Shown: positions 52,652-62,254, numbered from the stretch's first letter. The stretch is DNA of 64,000 nt from an uncultured Elusimicrobiales bacterium (GCA_944324675.1 CALUXE010000004.1:1-64000); one strand, 5' to 3'. Numbers and translations: made by a program. The notes: a model not told the origin generated them from the sequence alone.

Positions 52652-52717
52652 ATGAAAAACAAAAAATATGACCGTATTTTGCTTGTGGGGAAGAAAGCTT
52701 TGGCCTCTTTATTTTGA
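52652..52717 (+). CDS. 21-aa leader peptide ORF upstream of pyrR
   Basis: This is a short ORF of 21 codons (MKNKKYDRILLVGKKALASLF) with the strongest possible ribosome-binding site (AAGGAGG, nine bases before the ATG). It ends one base before the attenuator-like hairpin. The position between promoter and terminator hairpin is that of a transcription-attenuation leader. The peptide has no run of one amino acid, so any sensing could rest on coupling of translation and transcription instead. Whether it is translated is untested. Confidence 0.5.
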   Translation: MKNKKYDRILLVGKKALASLF

Positions 52718-52752
52718 AAAATCCGCAGCTTTTACAGGGCGGTTTTATTTTT
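52718..52752 (+). terminator. attenuator-like terminator before pyrR
   Basis: AAAATCCGC (52718-52726) pairs with GCGGTTTT (52739-52746) with one bulged base, followed by ATTTTTG. It sits between the leader ORF and pyrR, so it would reduce pyrR transcription unless prevented from forming. Confidence 0.55.
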
Positions 52753-52766
52753 GAGGGAGAATCGTT

Positions 52767-53309
52767 ATGCAGAAAGATATAGTAAGCGAAGCTTTGATGA
52801 GCAGGATTTTGGACAGGATAGCCAATGAAATCCTTGAAAGATACGAGGATACCAAAGACTTGTGCCTTATTGGGATAAAGACGCGCGGCGTACATATCGC
52901 TAAGAGGCTTCAGGATAAAATAGAGAAATTTTCCGGCGTAAAACTGCCCTTGGGCGAGCTGGACATAACCCTTTACCGCGACGATTTAACCACGGTAGCC
53001 GAAGACCCTCAAATGAAAGCGGCCAATATCGGTTTTGACATTAACGGCAAGAATGTTGTTATAGTCGACGACGTTCTATATACCGGGCGCACCGTCCGCT
53101 GCGCGCTGGACGCTATAATGGACTGCGGCCGCCCGCGCAAAGTGGAGCTTATGGTATTGGTGGACAGGGGCCACAGGGAAATACCGGTAATGGCCGATTA
53201 TGTCGGCAAATACGTGGTTACCGCCGACGATGATATTATACACGTGCACATCAAGGAGCACGATGGCGACGATAGAATAGTGCATAATATCGGCGGGCAG
53301 AAGAAATAA
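52767..53309 (+). CDS. pyrR: PyrR: pyr mRNA-binding attenuator / uracil phosphoribosyltransferase
   Basis: This 180-aa phosphoribosyltransferase-fold protein has the PRPP-binding motif VVIVDDVLYTGRTVRCALDA, the GIKTRGVHIAKRL segment and the LYRDDL hood element of PyrR. PyrR regulates pyrimidine operons by binding leader RNA in response to UMP/PRPP, and has weak uracil phosphoribosyltransferase activity. No pyr biosynthetic genes follow; the gene ends in a terminator. Its own leader and attenuator suggest autoregulation, which is inference. Confidence 0.92.
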   Translation: MQKDIVSEALMSRILDRIANEILERYEDTKDLCLIGIKTRGVHIAKRLQDKIEKFSGVKLPLGELDITLYRDDLTTVAEDPQMKAANIGFDINGKNVVIVDDVLYTGRTVRCALDAIMDCGRPRKVELMVLVDRGHREIPVMADYVGKYVVTADDDIIHVHIKEHDGDDRIVHNIGGQKK

Positions 53310-53361
53310 AACGACGATTTGCCTCCCTGACATCCTACGGAATTTCAGCGGGATAGAAAAG

Positions 53362-53390
53362 AGAACCGCCTTTTTAAGGCGGTTCTGTCC
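53362..53390. terminator. terminator after pyrR
   Basis: AGAACCGCCTT/AAGGCGGTTCT (53362-53372/53376-53386) is a perfect 11-bp stem with a 3-base loop and a short T-containing tail. Confidence 0.85.
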
Positions 53391-53437
53391 TTTAAATATT
53401 TAGCGCGCGCGACCTGAAATTGATAAAATATCGGTAT

Positions 53438-54349
53438 ATGGAAAATAATGGCGAACAAAAATTCAAAAGCGGTTTTGCCGTAATGGCGGGGCTTGCCAAT
53501 GCCGGTAAATCCACGTTGTTAAATCGGTTCGCGGGGGTAGCGCTTTCCCCCGTTACGCACAAACCGCAGACGACCAGGCAAAACATTTTGGCGATATGCG
53601 AGGGCGAGGATTATCAAATAGTGTTTGTCGATACGCCCGGCTTTCTGCATGCGGAATACAAATTGCAGCAGATAATGCTCAATTCGCTCAATCAGGCTAT
53701 AAACGAGGACGCCGACTTGGTTATTTTCGTTTATGACCCTGCTGCGCCGATGGCTCGGCATACGCCGCTGATAAAGAAACTAAAAGGATTATACTGCCCG
53801 CTGTTTTTGGTTGTAAATAAGGTTGATTTGATAAAGGACAAAGACGAGCTGGACAGAATAGTAAAGGCGCTGTCGTGCGAGCTTAAATTCAAGAAAGTAT
53901 TTTTGGTAAACGCCAAGAAGGGCGAAGGCGTCAAAGATTTGGAACGCGCGGTTGTGGACTATATACCGTACGGCCCCGCCTATTTCCCAAAAGGCCAGCT
54001 TACCGACCGCTGGGAACGTTTTTATATAGGGGAATTTATAAGAGAACAGATTTTTCTTCAGTATGGGGAGGAAATACCATACAGTACATACGTAGAAGTG
54101 GAGAAGTTTACCGAGGACTTGGGCGACAAAAATTACATCAGCGCGGTAATACATGTGGAACGGGAACGCCAAAAGCCGATTATTATAGGCAAAGGCGGCG
54201 GCGCCATAGCAAAACTGAGGGAGTCCGCCCAACGCAGAATAAACGACTTTTTGGGAATGAAATATCGCCTTCAGCTGCACGTCGCCGTTACTCCGAACTG
54301 GCGGCAAAGCGTAAAATATCTTAAACGGTTTGGGTACATAAATGATTAA
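53438..54349 (+). CDS. era: GTPase Era
   Basis: This 303-aa GTPase has G1 GLANAGKSTLLN, G3 DTPG, G4 NKVD and a C-terminal KH domain with KPIIIGKGGGAIAKLR. Era assists 30S maturation by binding the 3' end of 16S rRNA, next to the RsmA target. The start is the ATG at 53438 (MENNGEQKFKSG). A TAAAAT at 53424-53429 lies eight bases upstream and there is no Shine-Dalgarno, another candidate leaderless start. It overlaps the next gene by eight bases. Confidence 0.95.
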   Translation: MENNGEQKFKSGFAVMAGLANAGKSTLLNRFAGVALSPVTHKPQTTRQNILAICEGEDYQIVFVDTPGFLHAEYKLQQIMLNSLNQAINEDADLVIFVYDPAAPMARHTPLIKKLKGLYCPLFLVVNKVDLIKDKDELDRIVKALSCELKFKKVFLVNAKKGEGVKDLERAVVDYIPYGPAYFPKGQLTDRWERFYIGEFIREQIFLQYGEEIPYSTYVEVEKFTEDLGDKNYISAVIHVERERQKPIIIGKGGGAIAKLRESAQRRINDFLGMKYRLQLHVAVTPNWRQSVKYLKRFGYIND

Positions 54350-55175
54350 CAGCAGCAAAATAAAAGCGCTTATCGATTTAATGGACAAGGAGCCTTCTTT
54401 GAAGCCGCGCCTTCAGGCGACATTGGCGCAGTTTATAAGGCAAGATCCGTTAAAGTTTAAGAATGTTCTTGAGGAAAGCTACGGCGCGAATATACCCGGA
54501 TACATTAAAGACATACTGATAAACATAAAACGGGAGGAGCGGGCCGTTGGGTTTAAAGGGTATTTTGGAGCGGGCGGCGCTTCTTTGCTGAAGGGTATGC
54601 TTCTTATAGCGGGAATAATAAACCCTTATTTGAGCGAGAGGCAAGCCCTGGCCAAATTTGAACTTTTAAAGAGGGATTTGGCCGCCGAAATGGATTGCGG
54701 TTTTGACATATTTCATAAGGCGGAGGTATTGTCACAATACTTTTTTGTCCGCGGGAAATACCGCCTTGAGAGTTTAAACTCGGGCGTAAAGGTTTTAAGT
54801 CTGCCCGATATAATATCAGACGGCGGGGCGAGCAGTTTCGCGATGGCGGCTTTATATTGCTGCGCGGCGGAATGTTTTGAAGTAAAGGCAGATATGTTTG
54901 ACGCGGGAGGCAAAGTTATGGTAAGGCTGCGCGACAAATACTCCTACGAGCCCGTATATGTAGACGTTTTCGCGGGCGGGCGGTTCGTCGGTGAAGACGA
55001 GTGCGGCATTTATGCTTCCGCGCACGGATTTTCCTGGAGCGGCGCTCTGATTACCCCGCTTACAAGCAAACAAATAATTAGACGATTCTTGGCGAATTTG
55101 ATATACGTCTATTCCAAAAACGGGGAAAACGGAGCTTTGTCGATTGTCCGCAAAAGCCTTAGCTTCGCGGAGTAA
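54342..55175 (+). CDS. SirB1-like (transglutaminase-core-2) protein
   Basis: This 277-aa protein has an N-terminal helical half. From about residue 125 a region with FFVRGKYRLESLNSGVKVLSLPDIISDGG, then a helix, then VRLRDKYSYEPVYVDVFAGG reproduces the order of SirB1/Transglut_core2 proteins: N-S-x-L...P...S, then an H-F-L-x-R-like strand, then I-D-P-F-x-G-G. The usual histidine in the HFL strand is not evident, so catalysis is unlikely. Coupled to era by overlap. Assignment moderate, role unknown. Confidence 0.55.
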   Translation: MINSSKIKALIDLMDKEPSLKPRLQATLAQFIRQDPLKFKNVLEESYGANIPGYIKDILINIKREERAVGFKGYFGAGGASLLKGMLLIAGIINPYLSERQALAKFELLKRDLAAEMDCGFDIFHKAEVLSQYFFVRGKYRLESLNSGVKVLSLPDIISDGGASSFAMAALYCCAAECFEVKADMFDAGGKVMVRLRDKYSYEPVYVDVFAGGRFVGEDECGIYASAHGFSWSGALITPLTSKQIIRRFLANLIYVYSKNGENGALSIVRKSLSFAE

Positions 55176-55184
55176 GGAGTATTT

Positions 55185-56078
55185 GTGAAGGACATAACTT
55201 TCGCGATAGGGCATACGCCGCTTATCAAAATAAACAAGAGTTTGCCGGCGAATATTTATATAAAAGCGGAGAAGTTTAATCCTTTCTCCAGCAGCAAAGA
55301 CCGCGCCGCGCTGTATATGATAAACTCCGCTTTGAAAGAAGGCCATCTTAAAGACGGCGGGGTTATAGTGGAGCCTACCAGCGGCAATACGGGTATAGCT
55401 TTGGCGGGGCTGGGGCGTTTAAAGGGATTTAGGGTAATTTTGTGTATGCCCGAGAGCATGAGCGAGGAGCGGCGTAAATTACTTAAACTTTTGGGGGCGG
55501 AACTTGTCCTTACGCCCGCGGCGCAAGGGATGAGCGGCGCCATAGCAAAGGCTAAAGAGATTGTGAAAGAAACGCCCGGCGCATATATGCCGGATCAATT
55601 TTCCAATAAAGCCAATGCTCTTTCCCATTACGAAACCACCGGGCCTGAGATATATAAGGATTTGGACGGCAAAATCGATATACTGGTAGCCGGGGTAGGC
55701 ACCGGCGGTACGATAAGCGGTACGGCAAGATATCTTAAAGAAAGAAATGCCAAGACGAAAGCCGTCGCCGTAGAACCGTTGGAGAGCGCCGTCCTTTCCG
55801 GCGGGCGCGGCGGTCCGCACGCAATACAAGGGATAGGGGCAGGCTTTGTGCCCGCTCTATTTGACGCAGGTCTTATCGATGAGATTTTGCCAATATCAAG
55901 CGAAAAGGCTTTTATCGCCGCGCGCGAGCTGCGTCTTGAGCAAGGCCTGTTTTGCGGGATATCTTCGGGCGCGGCTTATGCCGCGGCTTTGGATTTGGCC
56001 GCTAGGCCCGAAAACAAAGGTTTGAACATCGTAGCTATAGCGCCGGACGGCGGCGACAGATATTTAAGCGTACTTTAA
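55185..56078 (+). CDS. cysK: cysteine synthase (O-acetylserine sulfhydrylase)
   Basis: This 297-aa PLP enzyme has the Schiff-base lysine in NPFSSSKDRAA, the substrate loop PTSGNTGIALAG, phosphate-binding GTGGTISGTARYL and the C-terminal SSGAAYAAAL. It forms cysteine from O-acetylserine and sulfide. Start is GTG at 55185 with AAGGAG six bases upstream. It follows the SirB1-like gene by nine bases and precedes the 56088 gene, in one operon with era. Confidence 0.93.
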   Translation: MKDITFAIGHTPLIKINKSLPANIYIKAEKFNPFSSSKDRAALYMINSALKEGHLKDGGVIVEPTSGNTGIALAGLGRLKGFRVILCMPESMSEERRKLLKLLGAELVLTPAAQGMSGAIAKAKEIVKETPGAYMPDQFSNKANALSHYETTGPEIYKDLDGKIDILVAGVGTGGTISGTARYLKERNAKTKAVAVEPLESAVLSGGRGGPHAIQGIGAGFVPALFDAGLIDEILPISSEKAFIAARELRLEQGLFCGISSGAAYAAALDLAARPENKGLNIVAIAPDGGDRYLSVL

Positions 56079-56087
56079 GGAGGAATG

Positions 56088-57269
56088 ATGAAAACAGTTT
56101 TAGCCTTGTTGTTTATGAGTGTTTCTTTTACCGCTTTGGCTCAGGATTATTATCTTACCGAAGATCGCAACAAACATCCTTTGAGGGTTTCTTCCGTACA
56201 AGACATAAATAAAGTTCTGAAGGATCAAGGCAAAGCCGACAAGTACCAGCCCCTAATTCTCACGCAGAACGCCAGCGAGGCGCTGTTTCTTTTGGTGCCG
56301 GCCAGTCTGAATGTCCGTAAGGGGGAGAAAGGCTTTTTGGTCAGCAATTACGATATTGAGGCCAACGCCGAAGACGTCAATGACGGTTTTGACATCAATA
56401 TATCTTTGCGCGACGAGGCGGAAGACATAAAAGCCAGAATAGCGGAATATTCTCTTGAGAGCGGGGAGAAAGTGAAGCCCTTGTTTTCCAAGAAGATGTA
56501 CGGGCGGATAATGTATGAAGTCTGCACTTTCGATATGGGGGAATTAAGCTCGATAATTTTGACGGCTCCTTTTAACGGGAAATTTGTCGAATTGAATTAT
56601 ATGACGCCCAAAAAGACGCAAAACGATCCGTTGGAAGGCAAAAAGACAGATATAGCTAATAAGAAAGGAGAGGCCGCCTTGGGGATAGCCGCTTCCAGCT
56701 TGAACAAAGCGCTGCTCGGAAAGGGCGCGCCTAAAGGGGGGGAAATATCGTCAGATGTCGAAGGCGCTCAAGGCGGCAAGAAAGAACGTCCGGCGCCGGA
56801 ACTTTCGGACTGGATGGTAAAGAAATTATCCCCGCGCAATTTGCAAGCCTCGTTCAACATAAACGAAGGGGAAGAAGTATATTCTTACGTTATTGTTCTG
56901 CCTGAGGAATCCTCGCCCAAGCCTCAGGATGAAAAAGAAGGCCGAATAACTATCAAGGAAGAAGCGGACGCAATCATGTGGCTTGAGCCCGTTTATAAAA
57001 ACAGTAAGAATTTTAACGACGAAATGACGGATAAATACGCACCCGAAAAGAATTTCACCCAGAATCCCGGCCGTAAAATAAAGAGGGGCGGAAAAGATAT
57101 AAGTTTTGTGAAGAAGACGGCGCTTAACGTCAATTCTTACAGCTATTTCTTTAATGAAGGCGGGCGGAAGTTTGTGCTTTCGTTTATAGCGCCATCTTCG
57201 GAGCTGAAGGATTACGAGATATTGTCGGGAGAAGTTTTAAACGGATTTAAAAGCGTCAAAAGATTTTAG
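56088..57269 (+). CDS. exported protein of unknown function
   Basis: This 393-aa protein has a signal peptide (cleavage near FTALAQD, residue 19), a first beta-rich half (about 40-180) and a Lys/Gly-rich linker. A second half mentions WLEPVYKNSKNF and ends SGEVLNGFKSVKRF, an ending common to small exported DUF1795/PsbP-like domains. I do not recognise the family. AGGAGG lies just upstream; the start could also be the ATG three bases earlier. Last gene of the era operon, before a strong terminator. Confidence 0.7.
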   Translation: MKTVLALLFMSVSFTALAQDYYLTEDRNKHPLRVSSVQDINKVLKDQGKADKYQPLILTQNASEALFLLVPASLNVRKGEKGFLVSNYDIEANAEDVNDGFDINISLRDEAEDIKARIAEYSLESGEKVKPLFSKKMYGRIMYEVCTFDMGELSSIILTAPFNGKFVELNYMTPKKTQNDPLEGKKTDIANKKGEAALGIAASSLNKALLGKGAPKGGEISSDVEGAQGGKKERPAPELSDWMVKKLSPRNLQASFNINEGEEVYSYVIVLPEESSPKPQDEKEGRITIKEEADAIMWLEPVYKNSKNFNDEMTDKYAPEKNFTQNPGRKIKRGGKDISFVKKTALNVNSYSYFFNEGGRKFVLSFIAPSSELKDYEILSGEVLNGFKSVKRF

Positions 57270-57285
57270 CTTTAAGGCTGCGATA

Positions 57286-57322
57286 AAAAACGGCCCGAGC
57301 TTCAATAGATCGGGCCGTTTTT
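57286..57322. terminator. bidirectional terminator
   Basis: A perfect 13-bp stem (57286-57298 with 57310-57322) has an 11-base loop, with A-run and T-run flanks. It serves the 56088 gene and the convergent qmcA gene. Confidence 0.93.
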
Positions 57323-57337
57323 ATTGTCAAATGCGGA

Positions 57338-58321
57338 TTATTGCGGTTTTGCCGCGGTGTTGGAAACGATTTCCTTAACCGCGCCTACAGCCCCTAAGAT
57401 GCCGGTGGCCTCATAGGGCATATAGACCAGTTTATTGTCTTTGCCGTCAACCATTTTTTGCAGAGCCTCAATATACTTGATGGAAATTAAATAATTAGCG
57501 GGATTGGCGATATTATTTAAGTTGTCTCTGACTATTTTAATCGCTTCCGCTTCGGCTTGCGCTACTTTTACTTTTGCCTCCGCCTCGCCTTCTGCCGATA
57601 GTATTTTGGCCTGTTTTAAACCTTCGGCTTTATTTATCGCGGCTTCTTTTTCGCCTTCGGCCTGCAGGATTTGCGCGCGTTTTGTTCCTTCCGCTTCCAA
57701 TATTACGGCGCGGCGTTCCCTTTCGGCCCGCATTTGTTTTTCCATAGCGTCGCGTATGGCGGGCGGCGGCGTGATATCTTGGAGTTCCACGCGATTGACT
57801 TTTACTCCCCATTTGTTGGAGGCTTCGTCAAGAATGGCTCTTAATTTTGCGTTTATCGTTTCGCGCGATATTAAGGTCTGGTCCAGCTCGAGCTCGCCGA
57901 TGACGTTCCTCAAAGTCGTCTGGGTAAGTTTTTCTATCGCGGTAGGCAGAGAGGTAACCTCATAGACGGCTTTGAGCGGGTCGGTGATTTGGAAGTATAT
58001 CAAAGCGTTTATTTGTATGCTTACGTTGTCTTTGGTGATAACGTCCTGGCGGGGGAAGTCGTAGACTGTTTCCCTAAGGTCGATGCGGTCTATCATAACC
58101 AGATAGGAGATCAGTCTTCCCGCGGTATCGCGGGAGTATTTCCATTCTATTTTTCTTGGTTTGTCCAGCAGCGGGATAATAAAGTTCGGCCCCGAGGTGA
58201 GAGTGGTATTGTATTTACCCAATCTTTCCACTATCATAACTTCCGCCTGTTGGACTATTCTTATGCCGAATATGAAAAATATAACGGCAAGTACCACAAG
58301 TGCTATAAGTACGCTTTCCAT
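57338..58321 (-). CDS. qmcA: SPFH/band-7 membrane protein (QmcA/paraslipin type)
   Basis: This 327-aa protein has an N-terminal transmembrane helix (2-22), an SPFH domain (about 25-190, with VERLGKYNTTLTSGPNF and VELQDITPP), and a long coiled coil rich in AEAEGEKEA-type heptads (about 205-265). It forms large oligomeric rings in the membrane, thought to organise proteases or microdomains. It overlaps nfeD at TAATG; the nfeD-SPFH pair is a conserved two-gene unit. Confidence 0.92.
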   Translation of the reverse strand: MESVLIALVVLAVIFFIFGIRIVQQAEVMIVERLGKYNTTLTSGPNFIIPLLDKPRKIEWKYSRDTAGRLISYLVMIDRIDLRETVYDFPRQDVITKDNVSIQINALIYFQITDPLKAVYEVTSLPTAIEKLTQTTLRNVIGELELDQTLISRETINAKLRAILDEASNKWGVKVNRVELQDITPPPAIRDAMEKQMRAERERRAVILEAEGTKRAQILQAEGEKEAAINKAEGLKQAKILSAEGEAEAKVKVAQAEAEAIKIVRDNLNNIANPANYLISIKYIEALQKMVDGKDNKLVYMPYEATGILGAVGAVKEIVSNTAAKPQ

Positions 58322-58749
58322 TATTTATTCTCCTTTTTTACGAAAAGTTTTATTCCGTCTACTTTATAAACTTTAACTTTGTCGCCCTGAGAGAGTTTTT
58401 CCTCGCAGAAGAGTTCCCACAAGTCCCCGTCGTTTTTCGCGTAGTATTTCCCCGTTTGTCCGTTTGTTTGGCTTACGGTAAGCTCTTTCCCAATCAAGGC
58501 CTCCATATTGCTTTTGAACCCTTCTCCTTTCTTGTTAAGGTATTTAAGCACCAGCGGCCTAAGGGTAAAGAATAGGATAAATATCGTCGCGGCAACGGCT
58601 GCCAGCTGCCAATATGTTCCCAAACCAAGCCAGCTTAGAAGAGCCGCAACCATTGAAGCTATAGCGAAACAAGTAAGTGAAAAGTCCATTGTAAATATCT
58701 CGCCTATAAGCAAGACAATGCCCAAAATAAGCCAATAATGAGCAGGCAT
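58321..58749 (-). CDS. NfeD-family membrane protein
   Basis: This 142-aa protein has three to four transmembrane helices (about 5-25, 28-45, 48-72) and a C-terminal NfeD OB-fold (about 85-140, with GKELTVSQTNGQTGKYY and GDKVKVYKVDGIKLFV). It is the short NfeD1b-type form without a ClpP-like domain. It pairs with the SPFH protein encoded next to it. CGGAGGG lies four bases before the ATG. Confidence 0.9.
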   Translation of the reverse strand: MPAHYWLILGIVLLIGEIFTMDFSLTCFAIASMVAALLSWLGLGTYWQLAAVAATIFILFFTLRPLVLKYLNKKGEGFKSNMEALIGKELTVSQTNGQTGKYYAKNDGDLWELFCEEKLSQGDKVKVYKVDGIKLFVKKENK

Positions 58750-58784
58750 AAACCCTCCGTTTGTAAATGTAGATTACGAAAGAT

Positions 58785-58813
58785 TATACAAATATTTAAT
58801 CTTATGCTACAAT
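58785..58813 (+). promoter_or_regulatory. promoter of the secreted protease operon
   Basis: TATACA (58785-58790), a 17-base spacer and extended -10 TGCTACAAT (58805-58813). The leader of about 35 bases carries GGAGGAG five bases before the ATG at 58855. Confidence 0.65.
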
Positions 58814-58854
58814 GGAAATATATTTTTGTATTCATCCTTGTAGGAGGAGTGTTG

Positions 58855-61800
58855 ATGCTTTTATCCAAAAAACAGTTATGTGCGTTTTTGGCTGCCGTTT
58901 TTTTAATGCAGCAAAGCGCTTTCGCATCGCCGTTGGAAACGGCGCGGGCTTTGGATGTGCGTCGTTTCCCCATAGTCAAGACGGATTTGGAAGAGCCCGT
59001 TAAACTTGAAAGTTCAGAATTGGAAAAACTTGAAAAGTTTAATAAGAAGACCGATTCCTCTTGGCAAATAAGAATGAACGCCAAGACCAAGAAACCGCGC
59101 TCGCTGGTCGGCGGGCGGAGCTTAAAAGTCGGTTTAAGCGAGAAGAACGCCTTGAAATTCATCAAAAGCAATAAAGACTTTTTGGGTGTAGATGAGGACG
59201 ACCTTAAACTTTTAAGAGCCCCTTTAAAATCAGAAGTCGGCACCCACTATTATTTTAGGCAATACTATAAGAATTTACCCGTGGAAAACGCCTACGTAAA
59301 AGTAAACGTCGACAAGGGCGGCGCTTTGCTGAACTATCAATCCACCTATATCCCCGATTTGGATATAGACACCAAGGAAAGCGTATCGGCCGCCAATGCT
59401 TCGGGCGTAGCCGCTCAGGATGCGGGCGGCAAGGCTTTGGCGGCGGCCGAAAAAGTCGTTTACGTAATTCCCGGCAGCGGCGAAGCCAAACTTGCCTGGA
59501 AGGTGCTTGTTCAAGGTGGGGATAATGCCCCTGCTAAATGGGATTACTATGTTGACGCGCAAAGCGGTGCGGTATTAAACAGGATAAGCAAATTGTTGTA
59601 TGCGGCGCGCAATGCCCAGTTTTCCATAAACATCAACCCGGTATATCCCCAAGCGCCGGGGATATCGACGCAAACTTTGCCGTTGACGGATATGTATGTC
59701 TATTCTTTCAACCTTGCGGGTACGCCTCAGGCTCCTCAGATTACGGATGCGAGCGGACAGGTGCTTACCAGCGGGAGAATGTGGACTACTTTTTCCGGTC
59801 CGTATTTTACAGTCACCAATGAGGCCGCTTTGACAAAATATTATGTTGAGGCCGATCCGAGCGAGACAATTAATGACGTCTGGACGCCCTTTGCCAAAGG
59901 GCCGACTTGGAATACCTACAGCGCTTGTGATAATGCCGGGGAATATCCGGTGTTTTCTTATCCGCAAATTACGAACTTCAACATCGGCGCTATGAATATG
60001 GCGGGGGAAATAAGCGATAAGAAATTCCTCTTTTTGGGCAGCCAGCTGCCGTCAAATAGAATCTTGGGCGCCTATATAGGGAGTTTTAATTCTCTTAACG
60101 GGCCGCTTATATCAAATTATAATCCTAATCAAATAATGAGCATCTCGTCCTATCCTTCAAATTATACTCCCGGCTCTAACGATTATTCCATAAATAACTT
60201 TATGAAGTTGTGTGTTCCCTCAAGTGCGCCTTCAAGATATACTTCCACCAATACCGCGGCTTTGCAGGTGTCTTTGGCCAATGATAATATTCAAACGCCG
60301 GAGGCCGTCGCTTTTTATAACCTTAACGCGGCTCGTTCGTATTTCGTGGATTTGGCCGGCCCCAATTTTGATCTTAACGACCATATCCCCGTAATGGTAA
60401 ACGCTTCGGGCTCGAGTTACGGCAGCTACGGCGACGGCATGCAAAACGCTTTTTATGATTTGGACGCCAATGTCATTTTAATAGGACAGGGGCGATATGA
60501 TCCCGTAAAGAGCCAATACATCAATTTGGCGCTGGAGAGCGCCATAGTCCGCCACGAATACGTGCACGCGGTAATGAACAAGATATGGCCTATAATATAC
60601 TTTGACGAGGGTGCCGCCATATCTGAGGCGGTGTCAGATTATTTCGCTTTGTCTTCCCTTACCGATTCTTCCGGCCAGCCGTATACCTCCATAATAGGCG
60701 GTTATGTGGCCAACGGCAGCGGCGAGGGTTCTTTGCGTAATTTAGACGGTACCAATACTTATAGCCCGCAGCAATGGACAGCCAACGGCGCGCCTATGGG
60801 CCAGCATGCGAACAGTCTCTTCTTAAGCCAGGCTCTGTGGGATTTAAGAAAGACGGGTTCCTCAGTGTCGGCCCGGGCGGATAGTTTGGTTTGGAACGCC
60901 CTTATGTTCTTCCCTGACAGCTTGCTGGAGTTCAGAGACGCTATGGTGTCGGTAGCTACGGTGCAAGGGGGGGCGGGCAGCGCTTTGGTAAGCGCCGTTG
61001 AGGCCGCCTTTGACGCGCACGGGCTGACTTACGATAATATCATAACCGCCAACGGCGATATCTATGAACCCAACAACGGTCCAGGCGCCGCGGCCGATAT
61101 AGATATAGCTTCGATAGTCAGCAGAGAGCTTCAGGCTAAGATAAATCCCGCCAGCGACATGGATTATTACAGCGTTTCCTTGCCGGAAGGCGAATTTAAA
61201 GCCGTGCTCACCATGCCTAAAATACGCGAAGGCATGTATATGCCTTTGGGTATGCTTTTACTCGACGCCAATATGCAAACGGCGGTGGATTTGATAATTC
61301 CTCCTGACGTGCCGGACGATCAGCAGGGCCTTACGGGCATTACGACCGCTTATGAAACCACGACGCTGACATTTAACGCCCCTTCCTTGCTTAGCGGCAA
61401 TACCGGACGCTATATCTTGGGCGTTTATAAACTTTCCAACGGTTATTATCCCGCTACGGTGGAGGAAGATACCGGCGGATACAAGCTTAATTTTACGTTT
61501 GCTTCGGGAAGCAATATAGGAGGAGTACAAACGCAGGTTGACAGCTTTGACGATGGCCAGGCCATAACATTTACGGCTCCGTTCGCCACCACCGTTAACA
61601 GCGGCCTCAGCGCCACGTTGACCTCTTTGGGCCTTGGGGACTGGTCTCCGTCCGCTTACGAATTTTTCCATTCCGCAAGATTGTTGGATTCCGATATGAA
61701 CCCGATACCGGGCGCGAATACGGTAGACGCCAACTATCTGGCTATTCCAATGAATTTATCCGTAAGCAACAATACCTTAAGCGGCGAAGTTACGATACAA

Positions 61801-62253
61801 AACGGATTTTCGGCGCTTGGCTACAATTTGGTGTATTTGCAGATATTCGGCAAACTGCGCTCAAATGAAGCCTATGAGGACGCGCCGGACCCGGACTATA
61901 GGGAGAACTACGGTGTAGTCTCTTTGGGGATATCAAACCCGATAGTCACCAAATCTGTCAGCGGGGAGGAAGTCTTTATAAAGGATTCGGTATTCAACCC
62001 CATAATCGGCGGCAAGCTAAAGATGGAGATAGTGCCGAAATCGGACGGCAATATAAAGGTGCAGGTCTTTACCATAGACGGCTTGCTTGTCAAGACGATA
62101 AAAGACGGTAATGTCCAAAACAATATAACGCAGGTAATCGAGTGGGACGGCCGAAACGGCGGCGGCAATATAGTCGCCAGCGGCGTCTATCTGCTGCGCG
62201 TAGACGGCGCGGGGATAGACCGGAAGCTTAAGAAAATAGTGGTGGTGAAATAA
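58855..62253 (+). CDS. secreted thermolysin-type (M4-like) metalloprotease with sorting-like C-terminal domain
   Basis: This 1132-aa protein has a signal peptide (to about residue 23, SAFAS) and FTP/PepSY-type propeptide domains (about 85-240). The zinc site H567-E568-Y-V-H571 has E591 in SEAVSDYF, and a HANS motif follows as in thermolysin. Next come a PPC-like beta domain near residue 735 (EPNNGPGAAADID then DMDYYSVSLPEG), another beta region and a C-terminal FlgD/type A sorting-like module (IKVQVFTIDGLLVK, then WDGRN, ASGVYLLRV, KKIVVVK). The ATG at 58855 is chosen for its GGAGGAG site and signal peptide. Two bases separate it from a PorV-like gene. Confidence 0.88.
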   Translation: MLLSKKQLCAFLAAVFLMQQSAFASPLETARALDVRRFPIVKTDLEEPVKLESSELEKLEKFNKKTDSSWQIRMNAKTKKPRSLVGGRSLKVGLSEKNALKFIKSNKDFLGVDEDDLKLLRAPLKSEVGTHYYFRQYYKNLPVENAYVKVNVDKGGALLNYQSTYIPDLDIDTKESVSAANASGVAAQDAGGKALAAAEKVVYVIPGSGEAKLAWKVLVQGGDNAPAKWDYYVDAQSGAVLNRISKLLYAARNAQFSININPVYPQAPGISTQTLPLTDMYVYSFNLAGTPQAPQITDASGQVLTSGRMWTTFSGPYFTVTNEAALTKYYVEADPSETINDVWTPFAKGPTWNTYSACDNAGEYPVFSYPQITNFNIGAMNMAGEISDKKFLFLGSQLPSNRILGAYIGSFNSLNGPLISNYNPNQIMSISSYPSNYTPGSNDYSINNFMKLCVPSSAPSRYTSTNTAALQVSLANDNIQTPEAVAFYNLNAARSYFVDLAGPNFDLNDHIPVMVNASGSSYGSYGDGMQNAFYDLDANVILIGQGRYDPVKSQYINLALESAIVRHEYVHAVMNKIWPIIYFDEGAAISEAVSDYFALSSLTDSSGQPYTSIIGGYVANGSGEGSLRNLDGTNTYSPQQWTANGAPMGQHANSLFLSQALWDLRKTGSSVSARADSLVWNALMFFPDSLLEFRDAMVSVATVQGGAGSALVSAVEAAFDAHGLTYDNIITANGDIYEPNNGPGAAADIDIASIVSRELQAKINPASDMDYYSVSLPEGEFKAVLTMPKIREGMYMPLGMLLLDANMQTAVDLIIPPDVPDDQQGLTGITTAYETTTLTFNAPSLLSGNTGRYILGVYKLSNGYYPATVEEDTGGYKLNFTFASGSNIGGVQTQVDSFDDGQAITFTAPFATTVNSGLSATLTSLGLGDWSPSAYEFFHSARLLDSDMNPIPGANTVDANYLAIPMNLSVSNNTLSGEVTIQNGFSALGYNLVYLQIFGKLRSNEAYEDAPDPDYRENYGVVSLGISNPIVTKSVSGEEVFIKDSVFNPIIGGKLKMEIVPKSDGNIKVQVFTIDGLLVKTIKDGNVQNNITQVIEWDGRNGGGNIVASGVYLLRVDGAGIDRKLKKIVVVK

Positions 62254-62254
62254 T

